Shown one piece after another: positions 46,459 through 57,435 of a stretch of DNA of 64,000 nt. A program made the translations under genes and the position numbers. The notes beneath the pieces are model-generated. The model saw nothing but the letters and a program-made list of their open reading frames with translations. It did no database searches and was not told where the DNA came from. The stretch comes from Ectothiorhodospiraceae bacterium 2226 (GTDB taxonomy: Bacteria; Pseudomonadota; Gammaproteobacteria; GCA-013348725). The DNA is taken from NCBI GenBank assembly GCA_013348725.1, contig CP054689.1, forward strand, positions 608,501 through 672,500, written 5' to 3'. The stretch's first letter is position 1; every line of letters starts with the position of its first letter.

Positions 46459-47352
46459 TCAGATATCGGTGACCGTGGCCCCGCCGGCCTGGATGTAGCA
46501 CACCGGCATGTGGTCACAGTTGTGCGCGTAGCCCACGTGACCATGCCGGTCGATGAGTATCAGGCCCGCCTCGCTGCGGGTGCGGGCCTCGAGCAGCCCC
46601 ACCGCCTCGCGCGCCGCGGCCATCGCGTCCAGCCCGAACCGCGTCAGGTCGAGCGCCGACTTCGCCATCACGGTGCGGATGATGGCCTCGCCGATCCCGG
46701 TGCAGGAGACGCCGCCGGCCTCGTCGGCATAATTGCCGGCGCCGACCAGCGCCGAGTCCCCCACGCGTCCGGGGAGTTGGCCGAAGCGGCCCCCGGTGGA
46801 GGTGGCGGCGGCGAAACGACCGGCCGCATCGCAGGCGACGCAACCGACGGTGTCGTTCACCTCGCCGTCGCCGCCTTCCTGCCCGCGCGCCTCCTCATGA
46901 CGCTGCGCCTGGCGCGCCACCACCAGTTCGCTTGGGTCGCACAGGGCGACCTGGTGCGCCTCCGCGAAGCGGCGCGCGCCCTCGCCCACCAGCAGCACAT
47001 GCCGGCCGTCTTCCAAGATCGCCCGCGCCAAGCGAATGGCGTTCTTCACCCCGCGCACGCCGCCGATGGCGCCCGCGCGCAGGCCCTCGCTATCCATCAG
47101 ACAGGCATCGAGCTCGACTTCGCCGTCGCGGGTCAGCACGGAGCCGGTGCCGGCGTTGAACTGCGGGTCGTCCTCCAACACCACCACCGCCGCCTCGGCC
47201 GCCTCCAGCGCGCTTCCGCCGCGTGCCAGCACGTCCCAACCGGCCTCGGCGGCGGCGCGGCAACCCTCCTGCCGGGCCTCCCACTCATCCGCCGGGCAGC
47301 GGCCGGCGCCGCCGTGCACGATCAGGCTGGGCAGGGGTGATATCGCGGGCAT
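46459..47352 (-). CDS. iaaA: Isoaspartyl peptidase / plant-type L-asparaginase
   Basis: This encodes 297 residues of the Ntn-hydrolase type. The precursor self-cleaves before T168 (NDTVGCVACDAAGRFAAATSTGG), with GRVGDSALVGAGNYAD and SCTGIGEAIIR in the beta subunit, and IVHGGAG and FNAGTGSVL in the alpha subunit. It removes isoaspartyl residues from dipeptides and hydrolyses asparagine. The alpha linker before T168 is Glu/Gly-rich. The radical SAM gene follows directly. Confidence 0.94.
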   Translation of the reverse strand: MPAISPLPSLIVHGGAGRCPADEWEARQEGCRAAAEAGWDVLARGGSALEAAEAAVVVLEDDPQFNAGTGSVLTRDGEVELDACLMDSEGLRAGAIGGVRGVKNAIRLARAILEDGRHVLLVGEGARRFAEAHQVALCDPSELVVARQAQRHEEARGQEGGDGEVNDTVGCVACDAAGRFAAATSTGGRFGQLPGRVGDSALVGAGNYADEAGGVSCTGIGEAIIRTVMAKSALDLTRFGLDAMAAAREAVGLLEARTRSEAGLILIDRHGHVGYAHNCDHMPVCYIQAGGATVTDI

Positions 47353-47464
47353 GCGGCCTCCTTGGCGAGCATCTCGTTCCGTGGTGAGTATAGGCCGCGC
47401 GCGATGGCGCCCGGCGGGGCGCCGGGTCAGACGAAAGGAATGCGGGCGGCGAACCGCCCGGCGA

Positions 47465-47845
47465 TCAGGCGACCTGCACCGGGATCGCGTTGCAGCAGCG
47501 GGTGATGCGGTTACCCTCGCCGAGGTAGACCAGGTTCGGCTTGTAGTTCACCAGTTCCTGGTTGCTGAGGCCGACGTAGGCGCAGATGATCACCAGATCG
47601 TCCACGTTCGCCTTATGCGCGGCGGCTCCGTTGACCGAGATGATGCCCGAGCCCTCGGAGGCGCGTATGGCATAGGTCGTGAAGCGCTCGCCGTTGGTCA
47701 CGTTGTAGATCTCGATCTGCTCGTACTCGCGAATACCGGACACGTCGAGCAGGTGCCCGTCGATCGCGCAGGAGCCTTCATAATGCAGCTCGGCGTGCGT
47801 AACGCGCGCCCGATGCAACTTGGCCTTGAGCATGATGGTCTGCAT
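47465..47845 (-). CDS. panD: Aspartate 1-decarboxylase
   Basis: This encodes 126 residues, the E. coli length. Self-processing occurs at the G24-S25 bond in YEGSCAIDG, generating the pyruvoyl cofactor. ITVNGAAAH-like [19 protein letters not shown] is conserved. It makes beta-alanine from aspartate for pantothenate and CoA. It lies 77 bases after panC in the panB-panC-panD order. The C-terminal [12 protein letters not shown] adds two cysteines not needed for catalysis. Confidence 0.97.
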   Translation of the reverse strand: MQTIMLKAKLHRARVTHAELHYEGSCAIDGHLLDVSGIREYEQIEIYNVTNGERFTTYAIRASEGSGIISVNGAAAHKANVDDLVIICAYVGLSNQELVNYKPNLVYLGEGNRITRCCNAIPVQVA

Positions 47846-47922
47846 GTCACCTTCCCAACCGGGGACGCAAGCAAAGGCGACCATTATGAAGCCACCGCAC
47901 TCGGCATTCAACAACGCGCCCC

Positions 47923-48783
47923 TCAGTCCGGGGTGCGCCCCACCAGCACGTTGTCGATGAGGCGCGCGCGTCCGAGGCGCGCGGCGGCCAGCACCGCGAA
48001 GCGCTGCTCGTCGGGCGCGGGCGGCGCGAGATCCTCCAGGCGGCGCACGCTGAAGTAGTCGGGCTCCATGCCCGCCGCGCGCAGTGCCGCAGCGCCCTCC
48101 CGCTCCAGCGTTGCATAGTCGCGCACGCCGGTGGCAAGCTCGGCCGCCGCCGCCTCCAGCGTCTGGTGCAGCGCCGGCGCGCGGGCGCGCTCGGCAGGCG
48201 TCAGGTAGGCATTGCGCGAGGACAGCGCCAGCCCGTCGGCGGCGCGCGCCGTCGGCGCCCCCACCACCTGCACCGGCAGGCGTAGGTCGCTGACCAGGCG
48301 TTTGATGACCAACAGCTGCTGGTAGTCCTTCTCGCCGAACACGGCCACGTCGGCGCGCACGATGTTCAGCAGCCTCGCGACCACCGTGGCCACGCCGTCG
48401 AAGTGGCCCGGACGCGCGGCGCCGCACAGGATGTTGCCGAGCGCGGGCGGCACCACCACGCGCATCGCACCGTCCCGACCGTAGGGGTAGATCTGATCGT
48501 CGCTCGGCGCGAACAGCAGGTCGACGCCCTCCTCGGCCAATAGGCCGGCGTCGGCCTCCAGGTGCCGAGGATAGGCGGCGTAATCCTCCGTGGGACCGAA
48601 CTGCAGGGGATTGACGTAGATGCTGACCACCACGCGCGCGGCGCGCCGCCGTGCTTCGCGCACCAGTTCCAGATGCCCCGCGTGCAGGCTGCCCATGGTG
48701 GGGACGAAGGCGAAGCGCTCGCCGCCCGCCCGCCAGCGCCGCCGATGCGCGGCCACTTGTTCGACGGTGTTGCAGAGATCCAT
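47923..48783 (-). CDS. panC: Pantothenate synthetase
   Basis: This encodes 286 residues. The nucleotidyltransferase HIGH-type motif is [15 protein letters not shown], with [13 protein letters not shown]-like [33 protein letters not shown] and [10 protein letters not shown] (KMSKS equivalent). It joins beta-alanine and pantoate using ATP. It follows panB by 12 bases. Confidence 0.97.
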   Translation of the reverse strand: MDLCNTVEQVAAHRRRWRAGGERFAFVPTMGSLHAGHLELVREARRRAARVVVSIYVNPLQFGPTEDYAAYPRHLEADAGLLAEEGVDLLFAPSDDQIYPYGRDGAMRVVVPPALGNILCGAARPGHFDGVATVVARLLNIVRADVAVFGEKDYQQLLVIKRLVSDLRLPVQVVGAPTARAADGLALSSRNAYLTPAERARAPALHQTLEAAAAELATGVRDYATLEREGAAALRAAGMEPDYFSVRRLEDLAPPAPDEQRFAVLAAARLGRARLIDNVLVGRTPD

Positions 48784-48795
48784 GCGGAATGTGCC

Positions 48796-49590
48796 CTAGT
48801 CGAAGCTGTGCTCCGGACCGGGGAAGCGCCCCTCCTTGACCGCCTGCACGTAGGCGCGCACCGCGCCAGGAACATCGCCCGCCTCGCTCATGAAGTCGTG
48901 CACGAAGCTGGGGCGCTTGCCGGGCGTGATGCCGAGCATGTCGTACAAGACTAGCACCTGGCCGTCGCAGCCCGCGCCCGCGCCGATGCCGATCACCGGA
49001 ATCTCCAAGGCCTGGGTCACCTGCGCGGCCAACGCCGCCGGCACGCACTCCAGCACCAACAGGTCGGCGCCCGCCGCTTCCAGCGCGCGCGCCTGCTCGA
49101 GCAGCGCCTCGCCCGCGGCGCCGCGCCCCTGCACGCGGTAGCCGCCCACCTTGTGCACCGATTGCGGCAGCAGCCCGAGATGGGCGCACACGGGCACGCC
49201 GTGCGCGGCGAGCAAGCGCACCGCGTCGAGCACCGGCGCACCGCCTTCGAGCTTTACCACCTGCGCCCCACCCTCTTTCAATAACCGCGCGGCGCTGTCG
49301 AGCGCCCGCTCCGGGGTCGCGTAGCTCAGCGAGGGCAGGTCGGCCACGATCAGGCCATGGCGGCTGCCGCGCTTCACGTTGGCGCAGTGGTACACCATGT
49401 CGTCCACGGTGACCGGCAGGGTCGAGTCGTGCCCCTGCAGCACCATGCCCAGCGAATCGCCCACCAACAGCACGTCGACGCCCGCCTCGTCCAGCACCGT
49501 CGCGAAGGCGGCGTCGTAGGCGGTCAGGCACGCGATGCGCGTACCTTCCCGCTTCATGCGGCGCAGTTGGGTGAGACTGAGTCGGCTCAT
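48796..49590 (-). CDS. panB: 3-methyl-2-oxobutanoate hydroxymethyltransferase
   Basis: This encodes 264 residues from ATG 49590. Metal and substrate motifs are [40 protein letters not shown] and [22 protein letters not shown]. It makes ketopantoate from 2-oxoisovalerate and methylene-tetrahydrofolate, the first committed pantothenate step. The start overlaps the stop of the deoxynucleoside kinase gene by ATGA. The folate enzyme gene folK just upstream fits the folate dependence. Confidence 0.97.
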   Translation of the reverse strand: MSRLSLTQLRRMKREGTRIACLTAYDAAFATVLDEAGVDVLLVGDSLGMVLQGHDSTLPVTVDDMVYHCANVKRGSRHGLIVADLPSLSYATPERALDSAARLLKEGGAQVVKLEGGAPVLDAVRLLAAHGVPVCAHLGLLPQSVHKVGGYRVQGRGAAGEALLEQARALEAAGADLLVLECVPAALAAQVTQALEIPVIGIGAGAGCDGQVLVLYDMLGITPGKRPSFVHDFMSEAGDVPGAVRAYVQAVKEGRFPGPEHSFD

Positions 49591-50240
49591 GAGTTCAGCG
49601 CGATGGGCAACGGATTGAAGTAGTGCCGGCCGCTGCGCATGCCCCGCACCTGCTCCAGAAGCTGGGCGTAGTCGGCGTCGTTGGTGGCGAAGTCGATCTC
49701 GGTGGCGTTGACGATCAGCAGCGGCGAGTCGTGATAGTGGTGAAAGAAACGCGTGTAGGCGTCGCACAAGCGCTGCAGATAGTCCTCGTTCATGTGCCGC
49801 TCGCTGGGTCGGCCGCGACGTTTCACGCGCGCCTGCAATACTTCCACCGGCGCCTGCAGGTAGATCACCAGATCCGGCGTGGGGACGGCGGGCGTGAGCT
49901 GTTCATACACCTGGCGGTAGAGATCCAGCTCGTCCTCGTCCAGGTTGAGCTCGGCGAACAGCCGGTCCTTGCCCATCAGGAAGTCGGCGACGGTCAGGGG
50001 TCGGAACATGTCGCCCTGGCGCAGCCCCTTGAGCTGCCGCGCCCGTTGAAACAGAAAGAAGAGCTGCGTCGGCAAGGCGGCGCCGCGCGGGTCGCGGTAG
50101 AAGCGGTCGAGGAAGGGGTTCTCCTCGTCACCCTCCAGCAGCAGTTCGCCGCTGAAACTCTGCGCCAGACGACCGGCCAGGGTGGTCTTGCCGACGCCGA
50201 TGGGACCTTCCACGACAATGTAGCGAAACGCGCTGCTCAT
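49587..50240 (-). CDS. Deoxynucleoside kinase family protein
   Basis: This encodes 217 residues from ATG 50240. The P-loop is [13 protein letters not shown] (about 10-22), [11 protein letters not shown] resembles the DRS-type motif, and [20 protein letters not shown] is the lid. The fold is that of deoxyadenosine/deoxyguanosine kinases. In gammaproteobacteria this gene usually sits between folK and panB, as here, and its substrate is uncertain. It is coupled to panB by ATGA. Confidence 0.92.
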   Translation of the reverse strand: MSSAFRYIVVEGPIGVGKTTLAGRLAQSFSGELLLEGDEENPFLDRFYRDPRGAALPTQLFFLFQRARQLKGLRQGDMFRPLTVADFLMGKDRLFAELNLDEDELDLYRQVYEQLTPAVPTPDLVIYLQAPVEVLQARVKRRGRPSERHMNEDYLQRLCDAYTRFFHHYHDSPLLIVNATEIDFATNDADYAQLLEQVRGMRSGRHYFNPLPIALNS

Positions 50241-50295
50241 ACGGCTGCCGCTCCCGTGTGTGTACCGTGTAAACAGGATGCCTGGATGAGCCGCC

Positions 50296-50790
50296 TCACG
50301 CGACTCCGGTCGCCAGCCGCACCAACCCCGCGTCGGAGCAGCGCGCCACCAGCGGACCCAGCGGGCCATGCCCCGGGATATCGAGGTCCGGCGCGATATC
50401 CCGCAAAGGATACAGGACGAAGGCGCGCTCGTGCAGTCCCGGGTGCGGGAGGGTGAGGCGCGCATCGACGAGCTGCAGATCCCCGTAGAGGAGCAGGTCC
50501 AGATCGAGGGTGCGGGGTCCCCAGCGCTGCGCACCGCGCACCCGCCCCTGCTCCTGCTCAAGGGCCTGCAGCGCATCCAGCAGGGCGTGCGGGGCAAGTT
50601 CGGTGTCCAGCGCGGCGACGGCGTTGACGTAATCGGGTTGGTCCTGCGGGCCGAGCGGCGCGCTGCGGTACAAGGGCGAGGCGATGACGGCGTCCACGCC
50701 CGGCAGTTGCGCCAGGCGCGTGAGGGCACGGCTGACCTGGGCGAGGGGATCCCCCAGATTGCTGCCGATACCGACGTAGGCCCGCACCAT
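50296..50790 (-). CDS. folK: Hydroxymethyl-dihydropterin pyrophosphokinase
   Basis: This encodes 164 residues from ATG 50790. VGIGSNLGDP opens the protein, SPLYRSAPLGPQDQPDYVNAV contacts pterin, and RWGPRTLDLDLLLYGD carries the paired magnesium-binding aspartates. It transfers pyrophosphate from ATP to the pterin in folate synthesis. It lies 19 bases after pcnB, the standard gammaproteobacterial order. Confidence 0.96.
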   Translation of the reverse strand: MVRAYVGIGSNLGDPLAQVSRALTRLAQLPGVDAVIASPLYRSAPLGPQDQPDYVNAVAALDTELAPHALLDALQALEQEQGRVRGAQRWGPRTLDLDLLLYGDLQLVDARLTLPHPGLHERAFVLYPLRDIAPDLDIPGHGPLGPLVARCSDAGLVRLATGVA

Positions 50791-50809
50791 CACCGGCCGT
50801 GCGCGCCGC

Positions 50810-52177
50810 TCAGGCGTCGGGCGTCGGCTGCGCCGTTCGGCGGCGACGCCGGCGCCGGCGCCGCTTGCGCTCGGGCTCACCCTCCCCCGTCGCCGCGGGC
50901 GCGCGCACCAGCGCCTCCTTGGTGGTGCCGTCCGCCTCCTGAAAATCGGTCCACCACTGGGCCAGCTCCGCGACGTCCTCGCCCGCCTCGGCGCGCAGCA
51001 GCAGGAAGTCGTAGCCGGCGCGAAAGCGCGGCTGCTCGATCAACTGCGCCGCGCGGCGCCCGGCGCGGCGCGTCAGGCGCTCCTGCAAGGCCCAGATCTC
51101 GCGCATCGGCTGAGTGAAGCGGCGCGGAATCGCCACGCGCGCCACCTGGCCCGCAATCACCTCGTCGGCGGCAAGCTGGACGGCCTCCGCCTTCGGCACG
51201 CCGTCGGCCTCGTAGCGGCGCGCGTGCAACTGCAACGGCTCCCACAACAGCGCGGCGAACAAGAACGCCGGCGTGACCGGCTTACCCTCGGCCAGGCGCG
51301 CGTCGGTATTGCCCAGCGCGCGCAGTACGAAGGTGAGCGGCACCCCTTCGGCCTGCACCGACACGCTCGCCTCGGTCTGTGAGAACAGATGGTCGAACAG
51401 GTGGAACTGGCGCAGCTGGTCGTAGGCCGCCACCGCGTGCCCGCTCAGGAATAGCTTGAGCACCTCTTCGAACAGGCGCGCGGGCGGTACCTGTGCCAGC
51501 AGGGGCGAGAGCGCACGCACCGCCTCGGCGGTCTCCGCGTGCAAACGAAAGCCGAGCTTGGCGGCAAAGCGCGCCGCGCGCAGCATGCGCACCGGATCCT
51601 CGCGGCAACGCTGCCAGGGATCGCCGATGAAGCGCAGCTCCCCTGCATGCAGGTCGTCCAGACCGCCGGTGTAGTCCACGACGGAGAAGTCCGCGATGTT
51701 GTAGTAGAGCGCGTTGACGGTGAAGTCACGGCGCCAGGCGTCTTCCTCGAGGGTGCCGTACACGTTGTCGCGCACGATCATGCCAGAATCGTCCTGCAAG
51801 GCGCCCTCACCCTCCTCGGTGGCGGGGCCGCGGAAGGTCGCCACCTCGATGATCTCGCGCCCGAAGTGCACGTGGGCTAGACGAAAGCGCCGCCCGATCA
51901 AGCGGCAATTGCGAAACAGAGCGCGCACCTCCTCGGGGCGCGCGTCCGTCGCGACGTCGAAGTCCTTGGGTTCGCGCCCTAACAACAGGTCGCGCACGCC
52001 GCCGCCCACCAGATAGGCCTGATAACCCGCGTTCTGGAGGCGGTAAAGGACTTTGAGGGCGTAGTCGCTGATATCGGCTCGGGAGATGTTGTGCTCCGGC
52101 CGGGGGATGATTCGTGACGCGCTGATGAGACGATCCTCGCTTTGCTTATATTTTCCTTGCGCGGCCGCGGTGGCCAT
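50810..52177 (-). CDS. pcnB: Poly(A) polymerase I
   Basis: This encodes 455 residues from ATG 52177; a GTG at 52210 in the same frame would add 11. The nucleotidyltransferase core has YLVGGGVRDLLLGREPKDFDVATDARPEE, where the two Asp of DFDVAT bind metal, and RRDFTVNALYYN. RNA-binding domains follow, and the last 30 residues are highly basic (ERKRRRRRRRRR). It adds 3' poly(A) tails that promote RNA decay. The start is not certain because no strong ribosome site precedes either codon. Confidence 0.94.
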   Translation of the reverse strand: MATAAAQGKYKQSEDRLISASRIIPRPEHNISRADISDYALKVLYRLQNAGYQAYLVGGGVRDLLLGREPKDFDVATDARPEEVRALFRNCRLIGRRFRLAHVHFGREIIEVATFRGPATEEGEGALQDDSGMIVRDNVYGTLEEDAWRRDFTVNALYYNIADFSVVDYTGGLDDLHAGELRFIGDPWQRCREDPVRMLRAARFAAKLGFRLHAETAEAVRALSPLLAQVPPARLFEEVLKLFLSGHAVAAYDQLRQFHLFDHLFSQTEASVSVQAEGVPLTFVLRALGNTDARLAEGKPVTPAFLFAALLWEPLQLHARRYEADGVPKAEAVQLAADEVIAGQVARVAIPRRFTQPMREIWALQERLTRRAGRRAAQLIEQPRFRAGYDFLLLRAEAGEDVAELAQWWTDFQEADGTTKEALVRAPAATGEGEPERKRRRRRRRRRTAQPTPDA

Positions 52178-52308
52178 CGCGCCTATTGGGCCCGCTACAA
52201 CATCGCCCACTGACGCGGCGCCTTCGCGTGCGGTTCCGAAGCAGAGCCCCGGAACCGGGTTGAGAGGCTGGCCGGACGGCGCCCGTCCCTGCGGCTCGAA
52301 GATTCATG

Positions 52309-52336
52309 TTGAGCAAATGCTAAAGCTCGGTATAAT
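52309..52336 (+). promoter_or_regulatory. Promoter of tRNA-Glu
   Basis: TTGAGC (52309-52314), a 16-base spacer and a perfect TATAAT (52331-52336) predict a start near 52343, about 40 bases before the mature tRNA. Confidence 0.7.
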
Positions 52337-52382
52337 ACCACCGCTTCGGCAATCATCCTATGATTGCTCGCTTTATCCGCAC

Positions 52383-52458
52383 GCTCCCTTCGTCTAGCGG
52401 CCTAGGACACCGCCCTCTCACGGCGGGAACAGGGGTTCGAGTCCCCTAGGGAGCGCCA
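52383..52458 (+). tRNA. tRNA-Glu (CTC anticodon)
   Basis: This is a 76-base gene including an encoded CCA. The acceptor GCTCCCT (52383-52389) pairs with AGGGAGC (52448-52454). The anticodon stem CCGCC/GGCGG encloses the loop CTCTCAC, giving anticodon CTC (codon GAG). The T-arm GGGGTTCGAGTCCCC is canonical. The forward sequence then leads into the TraF-like gene. Confidence 0.95.
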
Positions 52459-52592
52459 TCTTTCGCTGCACCATCGTCCGACCTCCCCCTATCCGGCGTT
52501 TAGTGTGACGCAGTTCTCAAGTTGCGTCTCGAGCTGCCGTCATAGACATCGCCGCGCACGGAACGCGCCCTTCATCCGTAGGGGGACATCCA

Positions 52593-53828
52593 ATGAAGAA
52601 CAAACTCTTGGCCGCCGTCGGCGCGGCTGTTACGGGCGCGTGTGTCACCGCCGCTCAGGCTGCACCATTTACGGCGCTCGACGCCCGGGCGCTTGGCATG
52701 GCCGGCACCGGCGTCGCCGCCGGCGCCCCGCACCAGGCCGCACTCTATAACCCGGCCCTGCTCGCCGCCCATCCCGATCAGCGCTTCGGGCTCATGCTGC
52801 CCTCGATCGGCGTGCGCGCGGCCGACCCGCAAGACCTGTTCGACGAACTCGACGACTTCCAGGACAGGGAACTGGTCGAACGCCTGGAGGCGGCGGTCGC
52901 CGCGGCGGAGGCGAATCCCTCGCCGACGACCGCCGAGGCCGTGCAGGACGCCGCGCGCGACCTGAAGGCCGGGCTGGAGCGCTTGCACGGCCGTGCACTG
53001 GTCGCCGACGCGCAGGCCGGCCTCGGCATCGCGGTGCCCAGCCAGAGCCTCGGCGTCGCCGTGAGCGGCCATGGCTGGGCCAGCGGCGGCGGCCTGCTCA
53101 GCATCAGCGAGGCCGACCTCGCGCTGATGGATCAGTACATCGACTACGACGGCAGCGGTGCCCCGCCGCCCTTCGAGGGCGATCGCGATCTACAGTCGCA
53201 GGTCCTGCTGCGCGGCGCGGTGATTGCCGAGTTGGGCGTCTCGCTGGCGCGCGCCTTCTCGGTCGGCGGCCGGACGATCGCGCTCGGCATCACCCCCAAG
53301 TACCAGAACGTGCGCACGCTGGATTACGGTTTCCAGGTCCAGGACGAGGACGCCGAGATCTCCCTCAGCGAGGGCGAGCGCCAGTACAGCAACTTCAACG
53401 CCGACCTCGGCATCGCCACCGAACTGGGCGGTGGTTTCCTGGCCGGCGCAGTGGTGAAGAACGTCATCTCCCAGCGCTACGCCACGGTGGAGGGCAATGA
53501 GGTGACGCTCAAACCGCAGGTGCGGGTAGGGCTTGCCCACCGCAGCAAGTGGACCACGCTTGCGGTGGACATGGACCTCACCGAAAACGACCCGCTCGGT
53601 TACGACGAGCGCACCCGCTACCTCGCCCTCGGCGCCGAGCTGAACCTCTGGAACACCGTGCAGCTGCGCGGGGGCTACCGCCGCAATCTGGTGTCCACCG
53701 ACATCAGCGCCGGCGATATCTATGCCGTCGGGCTCGGCTTCTCGCCCTTCGGCGTGCACCTCGACCTCGGCGTCGCCGGCAACGACAGCGACGTCGCCGC
53801 CGCGCTGAACCTCGGCCTACGCTTCTAA
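52593..53828 (+). CDS. TraF-like outer-membrane beta-barrel protein
   Basis: This encodes 411 residues with a signal peptide ending near AQAAP. It then reads ALGMAGTGVAAGAPHQAALYNPALLA, the start of the TraF_2/conjugal-TraF-like outer-membrane family, and finishes in repeated amphipathic strands ending LGLRF with a C-terminal Phe. An acidic helical segment at about 75-125 may be an internal plug. The family name comes from plasmid transfer, but chromosomal copies like this occur widely without transfer genes and the role is unknown. No other conjugation gene is nearby. Confidence 0.85.
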   Translation: MKNKLLAAVGAAVTGACVTAAQAAPFTALDARALGMAGTGVAAGAPHQAALYNPALLAAHPDQRFGLMLPSIGVRAADPQDLFDELDDFQDRELVERLEAAVAAAEANPSPTTAEAVQDAARDLKAGLERLHGRALVADAQAGLGIAVPSQSLGVAVSGHGWASGGGLLSISEADLALMDQYIDYDGSGAPPPFEGDRDLQSQVLLRGAVIAELGVSLARAFSVGGRTIALGITPKYQNVRTLDYGFQVQDEDAEISLSEGERQYSNFNADLGIATELGGGFLAGAVVKNVISQRYATVEGNEVTLKPQVRVGLAHRSKWTTLAVDMDLTENDPLGYDERTRYLALGAELNLWNTVQLRGGYRRNLVSTDISAGDIYAVGLGFSPFGVHLDLGVAGNDSDVAAALNLGLRF

Positions 53829-54039
53829 GTGAAGGGCTGAAATACCGCCATCCTGGCGCTCCCAGGCCGCGCGAAGGCACATCTCTGGCCGCGGGAAGCG
53901 CTGAGTTTCCAGAGCTTCCCTAGGCTTCCTCCTGGACCCGTGCCTGGGAAAGCCGACGGCCACACCCGCCCAAGCCTCGTTGTTCCAGACTCACGCGGCC
54001 CATTACGGGCACCACATGCAACATCTCCCCTACTCGCTA

Positions 54040-54917
54040 ATCAGGAGCTTTCAAGAACAGAGGGGAGGTGGTCGTGACGCGGGCACGGCGCGCGCAGAAC
54101 CGCTGTGCCACAAAGTGGTGGCTACGGGTGGACTTGACGGCCGCGCCCGGAGCGCGGACGGACGCCGCGCAGCGGCGCCCGCAGGGCTGCGGCCATGGAT
54201 GGCCGCAGTCACGGATTCGTCGGGAACGAATCCGCTCGCCGCGTAGCGGCGCCCCGCCGGGGCGAGGCCCAGGATGGGCCGAGAGATCCCCCGACCTCAG
54301 CTTTCAAAACAGAGTGGAGGCGGTCGTGACGTCGGCAGAAGCGCTGAGAGAACCACAGTGCGCTAAGGAAGATTGGTGGCTACGGGTGGACTTGACGGCC
54401 GCGCCCGGAGCGCGGACGGACGCCGCGCAGCGACGCCCGCAGGGCTGCGGCCAGGGATGGCCGCAGTCATCCCCCGACCTCAGCTTTCTGAACAGAGGGG
54501 AGGTGGTCGTGACGCCGGCAGAAGCGCCTGTAGAACCACAGCGCGGTAAGTAGAGTGGTGGCTACGGGTGGACTTGACGGCCGCGCCCGGAGCGCGGACG
54601 GACGCCGCGCAGCGGCGCCCGAAGGGGGCGCGCCAGGGATGGCGCGCATCATCCCCGACCTCAGCTTTCTGAACAGAGGGGAGGTGGTCGTGACGCCGGC
54701 AGAAGCGCCTGTAGAACCACAGCGCGGTAAGTAGAGTGGTGGCTACGGGTGGACTTGACGGCCGCGCCCGGAGCGCGGACGGACGTCGCGCAGCGACGCC
54801 CGCAGCGCTGCGGCCATGGATGGCCGCAGTCATCCCCCGACCTCAGCATTCAAAACAGAGGGGAGGTGGTCGTGACGCGGGCACGGCGCGCGCAGAACCG
54901 CTGTGCCACAAAGGAAG
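54040..54917. repeat. Tandem array built on tRNA-Met fragments, with GGA-loop hairpins
   Basis: Four units begin at 54116, 54374, 54556 and 54737, and the intact tRNA-Met 3' end at 54918 continues the period (steps 258, 182, 181, 181; the first unit has an extra insert of about 76). Each unit starts with the last 22 bases of tRNA-Met (TGGTGGCTACGGGTGGACTT plus GA). A G+C-rich insert replaces four tRNA bases, then an 11-base tRNA piece CCGACCTCAGC resumes and a spacer of about 70 bases follows. Inserts hold hairpins at 54187-54208, 54266-54280, 54445-54466, 54628-54647 and 54808-54829. Open frames across the array look spurious. The 53829-54039 stretch holds nothing recognised. Confidence 0.85.
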
Positions 54918-54994
54918 TGGTGGCTACGGGTGGACTTGAACCACCGACCTCAGCATTATGAGTGCCGCGCTCTAACCAACTGAGCTACGTAGCC
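54918..54994 (-). tRNA. tRNA-Met (CAT, elongator type)
   Basis: This is a 77-base gene with encoded CCA. The acceptor GGCTACG at 54922-54928 on the forward strand complements CGTAGCC at 54988-54994. The anticodon loop reads CTCATAA on the reverse strand. The first pair is G-C, which is not the initiator mismatch, so it is elongator Met, or tRNA-Ile if the wobble C is lysidinylated. Its last 22 bases recur in every unit of the adjoining array. Confidence 0.93.
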
Positions 54995-55029
54995 AAAGAG
55001 AACCGGCCGGCATGGGCCGGAAGCCGCGC

Positions 55030-55058
55030 ATTTTCCCTGCCGGGGCGCGGGCTGTCAA
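55030..55058 (-). promoter_or_regulatory. Promoter of tRNA-Met
   Basis: On the reverse strand a perfect TTGACA (55058-55053), a 17-base spacer and GAAAAT (55035-55030) lie between the ychF stop and the tRNA. The predicted start is near 55023. Confidence 0.7.
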
Positions 55059-55070
55059 GGCAAGCGGCGC

Positions 55071-56162
<1,092 letters not shown>

Positions 56163-56191
56163 GGACGCGTAGGTTCCTTACTGTGACCGGA

Positions 56192-56767
56192 TCAGTTCCG
56201 GGTGTGCAGGCGCTGCATGACCTTCTGGGACTCGCCGGCGAGCAGCATGGGCATGCACTCCAAGGCCTCGGCCAGCCCCTCGATGATCAACTCGCGTTCG
56301 GCCGCCGGCGGCTTGCCGAGCACATAGCCCACCACGTCGTTACCCGGGCCGGGATGCCCGATGCCGATACGCAGCCGCGCAAAGGCGTTGGTGCCGAGCT
56401 GGGCAACGGTATCGCGCAAGCCGTTGTGACCGCCGTGGCCGCCCCCCTGCTTGAGCCGCACCTGACCGGGCTGCAGATCGAGTTCGTCGTGCGCCACCAG
56501 CACCGCCTCGGGGGCGATCTTGTAGAAGCGTGCCAGCGGGCCGACCGCGCGCCCGCTATGGTTCATGAAGGTCTGCGGTTTGAGCAGCCACACCGGGCCT
56601 TCGGGCCCGTCCAAGCGCGCGACCTCGCCCTGGAAGCGCGACTCGCTCTTGAAGCTCGCCCCGTGGAGGCGCGCCAGCGCGTCCACGAACCAAAAGCCCG
56701 CGTTGTGCCGGGTCTCAAAATACGTCGGCCCGGGATTCCCCAGGCCGACGATGAGCTCAGGCCGCAA
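56192..56767 (-). CDS. pth: Peptidyl-tRNA hydrolase
   Basis: This encodes 191 residues. Catalytic residues appear as [22 protein letters not shown] (Asn and His), MNHSGRAV and [29 protein letters not shown]. It frees tRNA from stalled peptidyl-tRNA. It lies between rplY and ychF, 18 bases after rplY. Confidence 0.97.
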   Translation of the reverse strand: MRPELIVGLGNPGPTYFETRHNAGFWFVDALARLHGASFKSESRFQGEVARLDGPEGPVWLLKPQTFMNHSGRAVGPLARFYKIAPEAVLVAHDELDLQPGQVRLKQGGGHGGHNGLRDTVAQLGTNAFARLRIGIGHPGPGNDVVGYVLGKPPAAERELIIEGLAEALECMPMLLAGESQKVMQRLHTRN

Positions 56768-56785
56768 CTGCCCGCTCCTTGCGCA

Positions 56786-57418
56786 TTACTCGGCGGGCGA
56801 CTCTTCGCCCTCGGCCTCCTCGCCCGCGGCCTCGACGGCGCCACGCGGCAGGGAGATGCTCGCCACCGGCAGATCATGCTCGGGACCATGAGCGAGCTCA
56901 GGCAGCTCGACGCCTTTGGGCAGCTTGATGTCGGACAAGTGGACCGAGTCGCCGACGTTCAACCCCGACAGGTCGACCTCGAGGAACTCCGGCAGGTCCT
57001 TGGGCAGACAGGAGATCTCGGCCTCGATGATGTTGCGACTCACGATACCGCCGGCCTTCACCCCGGGCGCCGTATCCTCACCCATGAAGTGCAGCGGCAC
57101 ATGCACCCGCAGCGCCTCGTTCTCGCTCACCCGCAGCAGGTCGACGTGCAGCACGATCGGCTTGAAGGGGTGACGCTGCATGTCCTTGAGCACCACCCGC
57201 TCGGCCTTGCCGCCGAGCTTCAGGTCGAGGATGTGCGAGTACACGGCCTCGTTCTCGAGCTGCTTGAGGATCTCGCGCTGCTCGAGAGTGATGGACTGGG
57301 GATCCTTGCCGGCGCCGTAGATCACGGCCGGCACCTTGCCCGCGCGACGTAGGCGGCGGCTCGCACCCTTCCCCACGTCGGCACGGGGTTCACCATTCAG
57401 TACAAACTGCGCAGTCAT
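56786..57418 (-). CDS. rplY: 50S ribosomal protein L25 (Ctc type)
   Basis: This encodes 210 residues from ATG 57418, with AGGAG seven bases upstream. The 5S-rRNA-binding domain is at about 1-95 ([20 protein letters not shown]), followed by the TL5/Ctc beta domain, so this is the long form rather than the 94-residue E. coli L25. The C-terminus is acidic ([11 protein letters not shown]). It begins 117 bases after prs, with a terminator between. Confidence 0.96.
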   Translation of the reverse strand: MTAQFVLNGEPRADVGKGASRRLRRAGKVPAVIYGAGKDPQSITLEQREILKQLENEAVYSHILDLKLGGKAERVVLKDMQRHPFKPIVLHVDLLRVSENEALRVHVPLHFMGEDTAPGVKAGGIVSRNIIEAEISCLPKDLPEFLEVDLSGLNVGDSVHLSDIKLPKGVELPELAHGPEHDLPVASISLPRGAVEAAGEEAEGEESPAE

Positions 57419-57435
57419 TGCGTTTCTCCTATCAA

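Noticed and set aside
52593-53828. Conjugative element suggested by the TraF-like protein
   Set aside because: No relaxase, coupling protein or other transfer genes are present. Chromosomal members of this outer-membrane family are common.
54068-54553. Arginine- and alanine-rich open frames within the tRNA-Met array
   Set aside because: They repeat because the DNA repeats, run through tRNA fragments and hairpins, and lack protein-like composition.
54040-54917. Possible CRISPR array
   Set aside because: Units are about 181 bases, nearly identical throughout, with no short repeat and unique spacer pattern and no cas gene. The same applies to 58609-59127.
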